The position numbers and the translations under genes are program-made. From RUG563 sp045590215 (GTDB lineage Bacteria > Bacillota > Clostridia > Christensenellales > Aristaeellaceae): 16,648 nucleotides of DNA. The notes under the pieces were generated by a model. The model did no database searches and was not told where the DNA came from. It was given only the letters and a program-made list of their open reading frames with translations. The stretch lies in contig JAZNQO010000033.1 of assembly GCA_045590215.1 (NCBI GenBank), positions 1-16,648 of the forward strand, given 5' to 3'. This document shows, piece by piece, positions 1 to 8,500 of this stretch (position 1 is the stretch's first letter; every line of letters starts with the position of its first letter).

Positions 1-556
1 CTTGGTTATGCTGACAAACCGGACAAACTTTGGGGGCTTCTTTGCCGTTGTGGACATGACCGCAATTCAGGCACATCCAGCCGCATTCGTAATCTTCCAC
101 AAACAATTTGTTTTGTTCCATCCAATCGGCGAATTTTTTAAAACGGTCGCCGTGCGTTTTTTCAATCTCGGCTATCATATAAAACGACTGCGCAATCGCC
201 GAAAATCCTTCTTCTTTTGCTTTGTCACCAAAACTTTTGTAAATCGGCTCGTATTCCTCATATTCATTGTGTACGGCGCAGCGAAGCAGTTGCCATACGG
301 AATCGTGGATATCCACAGGGTAGCCGCCCTCTACCGTGATGGTATCACCCGTACAGTCTTTAAGGTGATTATAAAAAATTTCGGCATGTTCTTTTTCTTG
401 GTCCGCGGTGAAACGAAATACTGCTTCAATGACAGGCAAGTTTTGCTTTTTTGCCGCTGCGGCGGCAAAGGTGTAGCGATTGCGCGCTTGGCTTTCACCC
501 GCAAAGGCTTTCATCAAATTGTTCCGTGTTTCGCTGATTTTGAAATCGATTGACAT
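1..556 (-). CDS. rbr: rubrerythrin (3' end cut by window edge)
   Basis: Non-haem di-iron protein that reduces hydrogen peroxide in the cytoplasm of anaerobes, with electrons passed through a rubredoxin-like centre. Translating the minus strand from the ATG at 554-556 gives 185 residues with no stop before the window edge, so only the last few residues are missing for a family of about 190. The ferritin-like four-helix part shows the usual iron ligands: E21 in GESQARNRY, E54 and H57 in EKEH, E98 or its neighbours in NEYEEYEP, and E132/H135 in IEKTH. The C-terminal rubredoxin-like domain has C162-x2-C165 and C178-x2-C181. An AAAGGGGA ribosome binding site lies just upstream of the start. The gene is divergent from the Y-family polymerase across 128 bases. 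Identification is firm; the exact C terminus is not visible. Confidence 0.96.
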   Translation of the reverse strand, partial: MSIDFKISETRNNLMKAFAGESQARNRYTFAAAAAKKQNLPVIEAVFRFTADQEKEHAEIFYNHLKDCTGDTITVEGGYPVDIHDSVWQLLRCAVHNEYEEYEPIYKSFGDKAKEEGFSAIAQSFYMIAEIEKTHGDRFKKFADWMEQNKLFVEDYECGWMCLNCGHVHNGKEAPKVCPVCQHNQ

Positions 557-620
557 AATTTATTCCCCTTTCTTACTCTCAGTTTAGGAAATGTTTCCAC
601 CGTTTATACAAGCAAATTTA

Positions 621-649
621 TTGACAAGTAGTTGCAAAGATTATATAAT
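621..649 (+). promoter_or_regulatory. sigma-A type promoter of the Y-family polymerase gene
   Basis: A perfect TTGACA (-35) at 621-626 and a perfect TATAAT (-10) at 644-649 are separated by 17 bases, the ideal housekeeping spacing. Transcription would start near 656, inside the SOS box. Such a strong core promoter is expected to need a repressor, which fits the operator seen there. Confidence 0.88.
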
Positions 650-656
650 AAATCAA

Positions 657-668
657 GAACATTTGTTC
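657..668 (+). promoter_or_regulatory. LexA (SOS) operator
   Basis: GAAC-ATTT-GTTC matches the core of the Gram-positive LexA/DinR operator (GAAC-N4-GTTC) on both half sites. With one more base on each side it reads AGAACATTTGTTCG, so only the outermost left base departs from the extended CGAAC-N4-GTTCG palindrome. It lies 7 bases downstream of the -10 element and over the expected start point, where a bound repressor would block initiation. That it controls an error-prone polymerase gene makes the assignment strong. Confidence 0.88.
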
Positions 669-684
669 GAAAGGAGTAGCGGTG

Positions 685-1902
685 ATGGAACGCACGATTT
701 TGCATTGCGACGGGAATTCGTTTTTTGCTTCGGTGGAGTGTGCCCATCAACCGGAATTGTGGGAAGTTCCCATGGCGGTATGCGGTGACCCGAAAAACCG
801 TCACGGTATTGTTCTTGCCAAAAATGAAAAAGCCAAACGATATGGCATTGTCACTGCGGAAACTGTGTGGCAAGCGAAACGCAAATGCCCCGAACTCGTG
901 TTAGTACCGCCGCACTATGACCGGTACGAGGAATATTATCGCCGTATCAACGCTATTTATTGCGAATATACCGACCGTGTCGAGCCGTTCAGCATTGACG
1001 AATCGTGGTTGGATGTGACGGGCAGTAAGCGGTTGTTCGGCGACGGTAAAACCATTGCCGACACCTTGCGAAAACGCGTGAAAGATGAACTCGGTATTAC
1101 GATTTCGGTTGGAGTTTCATTCAATAAATCGTTAGCCAAAATGGGAAGCGACTATAAAAAACCGGATGCCACTACCGTTCTCTCGCGTGAAACTTTTCAG
1201 CAAGTACTCTATCCGCTGCCGGTATCGCAATTGCTCTTCGCCGGCAAAAGTACTACCGAAACCTTAAAGCGCATGGGCATCGTCACTATCGGTGATTTGG
1301 CGACAGCCGATAAGACCTATATTAAAGCGGCGCTCGGCAAATCCGGTGTACTGTTACACGATTATGCCAACGGCATTGACCCCTCCCCTGTGCATTTATT
1401 CACCGATAAACGCACCGCCAAATCCATGGGTAACGGCATGACCTTTCGTCACGATTTATCGGGCGAAGAAGATGTTAAAAATGCCGTGTTGTTTTTAACC
1501 GAGCCGGTGGCAGCGCGTTTGCGTGCCGCTCACCAATTTTGCTCTACTGTACACCTCACGCTGAAATATCCTTCTCTGCAAACCATTACGCGCAGTCGCA
1601 CTCTGCCGACACCCACCGCCGTCACCAGCGAGTTGTATGCCGGTTTGCTTTCGCTGCTGTATGACTGTTGGAAAATCGGCACGCCACTACGCAGTATCAC
1701 CGTCACCGCGGCAAATTTAAGTGAAGATGAACCGATAACGCAACTTTGTCTGTTTGACGAAGAAAACAATACTCGTCACGAACAGCGTCGTACCATAGAC
1801 AGCGCGGTAGACACACTCAATCAGCGGTTTGGAAAAGCGGCTGTACAACGCTGTGCGGCATTTCGTCACGTGCAAGATATGAAAGAAAATGAAAAAAAGT
1901 AG
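685..1902 (+). CDS. Y-family (error-prone, DinB/Pol IV-like) DNA polymerase
   Basis: Translesion DNA polymerase that copies past damaged bases in the cytoplasm during the SOS response. The 405-residue protein starts with ILHCDGNSFFASVE: D9 is the first catalytic metal ligand and F14 the likely steric gate. The second motif, SIDESWLDVT, supplies D105 and E106. A helix-hairpin-helix-like stretch follows near residues 185-235, then the little-finger domain beginning at KSMGNGMTF (246-254). QLCLF at 353-357 fits a beta-clamp binding motif. The ATG at 685 is preferred over the in-frame GTG at 682 because AAGGAG (671-676) is then 8 rather than 5 bases away. An SOS box lies directly upstream. The ILHCD-type N terminus resembles a clostridial subgroup of DinB-like enzymes, so I do not assign the symbol dinB. 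Transcription runs towards the tRNA genes, which have their own promoter. Confidence 0.95.
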   Translation: MERTILHCDGNSFFASVECAHQPELWEVPMAVCGDPKNRHGIVLAKNEKAKRYGIVTAETVWQAKRKCPELVLVPPHYDRYEEYYRRINAIYCEYTDRVEPFSIDESWLDVTGSKRLFGDGKTIADTLRKRVKDELGITISVGVSFNKSLAKMGSDYKKPDATTVLSRETFQQVLYPLPVSQLLFAGKSTTETLKRMGIVTIGDLATADKTYIKAALGKSGVLLHDYANGIDPSPVHLFTDKRTAKSMGNGMTFRHDLSGEEDVKNAVLFLTEPVAARLRAAHQFCSTVHLTLKYPSLQTITRSRTLPTPTAVTSELYAGLLSLLYDCWKIGTPLRSITVTAANLSEDEPITQLCLFDEENNTRHEQRRTIDSAVDTLNQRFGKAAVQRCAAFRHVQDMKENEKK

Positions 1903-1919
1903 GATTTTGAAAAAAACAG

Positions 1920-1948
1920 TTGACAAAACTCTTTACAAAAGATATAAT
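1920..1948 (+). promoter_or_regulatory. promoter of the tRNA-Asp/tRNA-Thr operon
   Basis: TTGACA at 1920-1925 and TATAAT at 1943-1948, 17 bases apart, match the consensus exactly and lie about 40 bases before the first tRNA. This is the usual arrangement for strong stable-RNA promoters. Confidence 0.88.
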
Positions 1949-1990
1949 AAACAGCGTCGCCAACACCGTGTCACGGCATGTTGATGATGT

Positions 1991-2067
1991 GGCCCGGTAG
2001 TTCAGCTGGTTAGAACGCTAGCCTGTCACGCTAGAGGTCGACGGTTCGAGCCCGTTCCGGGTCGCCA
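1991..2067 (+). tRNA. tRNA-Asp (GTC anticodon)
   Basis: A 77-base cloverleaf including encoded CCA. The acceptor arm GGCCCGG pairs with CCGGGTC (2057-2063), with one G-T pair. The anticodon stem CTAGC/GCTAG (2018-2022 and 2030-2034) encloses the loop CTGTCAC with anticodon GTC at 2025-2027. The T arm carries the GTTCGAGC-type sequence. The discriminator base is G, the identity base for aspartate tRNA. Confidence 0.97.
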
Positions 2068-2070
2068 TTT

Positions 2071-2146
<76 letters not shown>

Positions 2147-2150
2147 GAAG

Positions 2151-2175
2151 AACCGTCTGAAAGGACGGTTTTTTT
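2151..2175 (+). terminator. intrinsic terminator of the tRNA operon
   Basis: Stem AACCGTC (2151-2157) pairs with GACGGTT (2164-2170) around a 6-base loop, followed by an uninterrupted T run to 2175. It ends the tRNA transcript 5 bases after the CCA of tRNA-Thr. Confidence 0.93.
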
Positions 2176-2293
2176 GTCGTCAAAAACCGACGAAAAAGTT
2201 ACATAAATATTGCAAAAATATGTATACATATTAAATAAAAAAGAAGCGAATGTAATGAACGGTTGTTTTGGGGCTAATCGGACAAAAATGTAA

Positions 2294-2329
2294 ATCAGGA
2301 TAGCACGAAAAAGAGGGATTTATCCTGAT
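2294..2329. repeat. 9-base inverted repeat upstream of the adhesin
   Basis: ATCAGGATA at 2294-2302 is the exact reverse complement of TATCCTGAT at 2321-2329, with 18 bases between. It lies about 85 bases before the putative adhesin -35 element. It could be an operator for a dimeric regulator or a weak hairpin; no T run follows, so it is not a standard terminator. Confidence 0.45.
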
Positions 2330-2412
2330 AATATTAGGTTTTGAAGTACTTAATAGAGTTGAAAAAAGCTAATGTATTCATGACAAAAATATTTATTTTT
2401 TTCTAAATAAAC

Positions 2413-2441
2413 TTTACATTCTTTCCGATATATGGTAAAAT
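2413..2441 (+). promoter_or_regulatory. putative adhesin promoter
   Basis: TTTACA at 2413-2418 and TAAAAT at 2436-2441 lie 17 bases apart, each one base from consensus. The site is about 70 bases before the adhesin ATG, leaving a 5' leader of about 60 bases that carries GGGAGG. Confidence 0.6.
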
Positions 2442-2509
2442 TCAATGGTTAGAATACTGGAATTCTGTCCGTTTGCGGATTTCAATACAAACGAGGGAGG
2501 TCGCACCCC

Positions 2510-5500
2510 ATGAAAAAGATTTTTGTCTTCATGCTCATCCTGTTCAGCCTTCTTATTTGCGTGCAGGCAAGTGCCGGTGCAAGCGAATACACACCACTGG
2601 TCAGCTTTACATTTGATGATAAGGAGAATTATCTCTCCAGCGGAGGGGTGACCGCCGTTGTGACGAGAGGCGAACCCACCTTTACCATTCGGGAAGTGGA
2701 TGGAAACGGGGTTGTGAATGGTGCGCTTTATTTTGATGGAAACAGCGCATTGCAGATTCCCGTGGATTTGTCCGGCGTAACTGAATTTGAAATCAGTTTT
2801 GAATATTACGATGATACTGATTGGCAGAATCAAGGGGAAAAGGATTTATTCTATGTATCCGGTGCGGATAATCAATTTATTGGTGCCAACGTAAATACAT
2901 ATACCCCTTTTAAGGTTTTTTATGGTAATACTTCCAACGAAATCTACAATTTGCAAGCAAAGTCATGGCATAAAATTCGGCTTGAATATACATTCTCAGG
3001 AATTTATTATACTGTTAATAATGGAACAAGAACTTTATTGAGCAATACGGAATGTGACCTAAAAACCATACTGGGAGAAAGCCCTGTTTTTTATCTTGCA
3101 ACGGGTTCAACGGCAGATAAAGATTTTGTCGGATATATCGACAATTTAAAGATCGGCATTTCCAAAAAGCCAAAACCCACGCCTATTGCCCTGAACCCCT
3201 TTAATAATCCAGGCAATGATCGCCCTAACCTGTATAACCACATGACGCTGAAGGCAGAGGGAAATGATGCGCCCCTTGAACGCATTGTGATACCGATTTT
3301 CAATGGCGATAAGGCGACAGTAACTCTTCCCGATGACGCTGCCATTATGAGCGGCTTTACGCCGGTGGCAGGCGGTTCCACTTATTCTGTTACGGAAGCA
3401 GCGGGTGGCAATCCCCGAAAGCTAATTGGCTGGTATAATATTGCTACAAAAAGATACTATAGCGTATTTGATGGCCCGGTGAATGTGACGGTTGAGCTGA
3501 AGGATGATAACAATAAGGACATCCTCAATGTTTTCTATGCGGACTGGGTTGCGGAAAGCTATGATTTCTACGATGATTCAGCGGCTACCGTTGAAACAGT
3601 GGACACCAACGCCTTTATTGACGTGCATCTTTTTGACTATTCGGATTTGGTGAACGTCATTAGCATGAACGTTCAGCAAAATAATATCAACAGTGAATCC
3701 TGGTCAGCGGTGGATAAGAGCAGCGATGGCTATCTGGTTTTCTCTGACTGGGGAACCTATCAAACAGAAGGTTCTATCGGCTTCCCCAAAGATCGTGGCG
3801 AAGCCAATAAATATAATAATCCTAATGGATATAATCAAAATGCAAATCCCGGCATTTTGAACGGAAATGGAAGAAATATTATTTCAAATCTCTTTGACAC
3901 ATCCAGCGTGCCCGGTGCCAACAGCTATATTCCGGGGATTAACCATCTGGGTACGGCCAATTACCTGTACCAATATGATAAAAAAACCAGCATGTATCAT
4001 TATGAAAGCGGCGATAACGGCGCTGTCTTTAATCAAAGCGAGCAACGCTTCTATGTGCTGCAAGATGGCACAAAATATAATGGAAACAACAGCTTTTTCC
4101 CGCTGAATAGCGTAGGCCAGAATCTGGGCAAAGAAAACGGTGTGACTAATTTCTGGTTCGGCTTGAGCACCAAGGTGGATTTCTGGCTGCCGGACAACAG
4201 CAAAACAGACGGCACCAGTGAAAATAAAATCGATGGGAATCCCATGATTTTTGAATTCACCGGCGATGATGATATGTGGGTACTGATTGACGGTGAAGTG
4301 GTGCTGGATATCGGCGGTATTCATGACCCTGTACATGGAACGATTAATTTTGATACCGGCACTGTAACGGTTGGCAGCGAAACGAAAGCGAAGAAGGACG
4401 GCTTTGCAGCCGGCAATCACACCATGCAGATTTATTATCTGGAACGTGGTGGCGACAGATCCAACTGCGATATTTCGTTTAACCTGCTGCCCCGGATTAC
4501 AAATAAGCTGGAGGTACGGAAGGTTCTGGAAGGCGGCACGTTGGAAGCAGGCGCATTCAGCTTTGTGCTGAAGGAAGCGGATGGCACTGTTTTGCAGACG
4601 GTTGAAAACGATGCGGATGGCAAGATCGTTTTCGATGCCATTACCTATACCCGGGATAACGTGAACACGGAAGCAGGCTACTCTGTATTCACCTATACCA
4701 TTTCCGAAATAAACGACGGCAAACCCGGCGTTATTTACGATACCGATACAATCACCGCCACTGTGACCGTGACCATTGCGCAGAACGGCATGCTCACGGC
4801 GTCCACCGTGTACAGCGAAGCGACGCCCACGTTCAAAAACACCCAAATCATGGATGGTTTGATTGTCAATAAGACTGTTGTCAGCGACGCTGCGGCAGAT
4901 AAGGCAAAGGAATTCACTTTCACAGTCACGTTGAGCGATACCGCCATCAACGGCACTTATGACGATATGACCTTTACGAACGGCGTGGCAACCTTTACGC
5001 TGAAAGACGGCGAAAGCAAAACGGCCACCGGCCTGCCCACGGGTATTACCTATACCGTGACGGAAACGACCGCCGATGGCTTCGACACCCAAAAAACAGG
5101 CGATTCTGGAACAATCAGCGAAACAGAAGCTGCTACGGCTTCCTTTACCAACACCCGGAAGACGGGTGACTTGACGGTCGAGAAAATCGTTGTCAGCGAC
5201 GCTGCGGAAGATAAGACGAAGGAATTTTCCTTCATGGTGATGCTGAACGACACCACCATCAACGGCACTTACGGCGATATGACATTTACTGATGGCGTGG
5301 CAACCTTTATGCTGAAAGCCGGCCAAAGCAAGAAGGCCACCGGCCTGCCCACGGGCATTACCTACACCGTGACGGAAGCTGTGCCGGAAGGCTATGCTGT
5401 TGCGAGCAAGAAGAATGATAACGGCACCATCACCGAAACGATGGAAGATGTTGTTTTCGTGAACGAGCCTGTTGTTTCCGTCAGCGTGAAGAAGGTATGG

Positions 5501-8500
5501 GATCATAAGAACGATGCGACGACAATCGATCGGCCTGCAAACGCTACGGTTTATTTAGTGATTGATGGTCAGAAACAAATGAATTATCCCTATCAGCAAA
5601 CGCTGAATGACAATAATAACTGGTCTTGCACTTGGGATAACCTGCCCAAGTACAGCTATGACAGCACGAAAAATACCTATGCTTTGATTGATTATGACGT
5701 ATCGGAAATCTGGATGCAGGGATACGCTTGTTCTGTGGACGAAGATACGGCTGATAACGGCGATGTGGCGATTACCATCACCAATACCTATATCGACCCG
5801 AATCAGGTATTGCGGCTGCAAATTCCCGTACAGAAGATACTGACGGGCGGCGAAACGGATGAAGAATTCACCATGGTGATGGCGACGCAGTCTCATCCGC
5901 CTGCCCCCCTGCCCGTCAATCCCACTGTTTCCACGCAAGGCAGCAAGAATGGCGTTACGGCTACTTTTGAAATTATCGAAATTACAGCCGAAAAGTTAAT
6001 GGCGGATAGTCCCAATTATTATGAAATGAGTTATTCTTGGAAAGTCTATGAACAAGAGGGATCTAACCCCAATATTATCTATGACTCCACTTTATATCTG
6101 GTGAACGCCAATTTCAAAATTGATGAAAACGGTGTGCTTATCTTTGCGCCCAGTTGGGAAGATGAAACGAAACTTCATTTTTCCGTTGAAGGCGGTAATG
6201 AGATGACACACACCATCACGAAAAATGAGGATGGTGTTTATGTCCTGTCGCCGCTGCCCTTCTTCAATGAAGTGGCTGTTGCGGAAAATATTGTGGTCAC
6301 AAAGCGGTGGGTGACGGCAGACGGCCGTTCTGCGCCGGAAGGTGCTGCGGTTACATTCACTGTGTTTGCCGACGGTGAAAAGACGGATTATTTCGTCGTC
6401 CTGGATGGCGAACAGGATACGACTCGGCCCATCGGCGGCTATGAGAGCGCACCATGGACGGCCACGTTCACGAACCTGCCGAAATATAAAACCGTTCTGG
6501 ACCAAAATACGGAAGACGGCGTTCGCAAAGAGCTCATCGTCTACACCGTGCAGGAAATCGATGGCTATCCCGGCTATACAATGACCTACGGAACGAATGA
6601 AGCCGGCGAAGCCCTGAAGGCTGCTGTGCATGGCGGCACCATCACCAACACCCAGGATGTGGGCGGCCTGAAGATCACAAAGACAGTGAAAAACGCGCTT
6701 GATGAGCATGCTGAAAAGGAATTTACTTTCACCGTCACCTTGAGCGATGCCGGCATCAATGGCACCTATGGTAATATGACTTTTGTCAACGGTGAAGCTA
6801 CATTTACCCTGAAGCATAATCAGAGTATCGAGGCTTCCGGCCTGCCTGTGGGCGTGGAATACGTCGTTGAGGAAACACCGGCAGCTGGCTTCGCCGCCGA
6901 TATCACCGGGGCAGAAGGAACCATCGAAAAAGGCAAAACGGCAGAAATCAGCTTTGTGAACACCTATAGCACTGAAGCAACAAGCGTGAGCTTCCCTGTG
7001 AAGAAAGTGCTGGAAGGCCGTGAACTGGCCGCCGGTGAATTCACGTTCACGCTGGTAGATGCGAAGGGCGACGAGATTGAAACCGTGACCAATGACGGTG
7101 AAGGCAATGTGACCTTCTCGCTCATCACATTTGAAGCGAAGGATGTGGGTGTACACACCTACACCATCCGGGAAGAAGTGGGCGATCTTGGCGGCGTGAA
7201 GTACGACGACCACGAAGTGAAGGTGACTGTGGCTATTACCGACGACGGTAAGGGTCAGCTGAAAGCGGATGTGCAATATGAAGGAAACACCACCTTCACA
7301 AATATTTACACGGCGGCGGGCAGCTTCACCATCTATGCTGAAAAGACGGTGGATGGCAAGGTGCCGACAGTGGACGAAGTGTTCAGCTTCATCCTGAAGG
7401 ATGCAAGTGGCAAGACGTTGCAGACAGTACAGAACGAGAAGGGTGTTATTACCTTTGCGCCCATTGCGTTCACGCTGGATGACGCCGGAAAGACCTATAC
7501 CTATACAATCGAAGAAGCGGAAGCCGATGGCTATCAGACGGACGACAGCGTGTACACGCTGGCTGTGACCTTGCAGGACGATGGCAAGGGCGGCATGGCG
7601 GTGACAGGCGAGGTGACGAAGGACGGCGCAAAGGCTGATCGCATCCTGTTCAACAATATTTCCTTGAGCGGCTTGACCATTGGCAAGACGGTGGTGGGCA
7701 GCGAGACGGAAAAGGCCTTTGCCTTTGAAATCACCCTGACGGATAGGAATGGAAAAGCATTGACGGGCAGCTACCCGGTGACGGGCGGTGGCGTGAACAG
7801 CATTGAAAACGGCGGTTCCATCCTGCTGAAGAACGGCGAAGAAGCGATGATTGCCGACCTGCCCATCGGTACCAAGTATACCGTGGAAGAAAAGGCCGTG
7901 AAGGGCTACACCACCACGGTGGACGGCGCAGAAACCGTCTTTGCCAGAGGCGAAATCACCAAGGACGAAAACAGAGTGGACTTCGTGAACACGCTGAAGA
8001 CGGTGAGCTTCCAGGTAACGAAGCAATGGCAGGGCTTGGAAGGCGATGCGATTCACCTGACGCTGTATGCCAACGGTGAAAAGATGGATCCGCAGCCCAG
8101 CGTGAGCCGGAATGAAAACGTGTACACCTACAGCGACTTGCCCCAATACACGGAAGACGGCAAGGGCATCGTCTATGCCGCCAAGGAAAAATTCATGGAT
8201 GGCTACATGACAATGTACCTGAACAAGGCTCCCTATGAGCAGGAAAGCGATATGGTCTATGACGGTGGTAAGATCGTGAACCGGGCTGTGACGGAGTTCG
8301 CGGTGAAGAAGGTCTGGGAAGGCCTTGCGGAGGACGAAGAAGCACCGCAGATTGAGCTGACCTTGTATTGCAACGGCGAGGCCATGGACAAGGCAACGCC
8401 CAAGGCCGACGAAAACGGCTGGTATCGCTATTACAACCTGCCCCTGTTCAAGGGCGAAGTGAAAGCGGAATACACGGTTGTGGAAACGCCCCTTGACGGC

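Larger units (their letters stand above)
2176..2509. other. AT-rich intergenic region upstream of the adhesin gene
   Basis: 334 bases with no credible gene on either strand. It holds a 14-base palindrome ATATGTATACATAT (2218-2231), an inverted repeat ATCAGGATA/TATCCTGAT (2294-2302 and 2321-2329), a likely promoter (2413-2441) and the adhesin ribosome binding site GGGAGG (2495-2500). It is markedly more AT-rich than the flanking coding DNA. Confidence 0.7.

Noticed and set aside
2..553. 183-codon open frame on the plus strand
   Set aside because: The minus strand encodes a full rubrerythrin with all metal ligands, so the plus-strand frame is its shadow.
3884..5506. 540-codon open frame on the minus strand opposite the adhesin
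   Set aside because: Shadow of the repetitive adhesin reading frame; it echoes the module repeats in its own sequence and shows no protein family.
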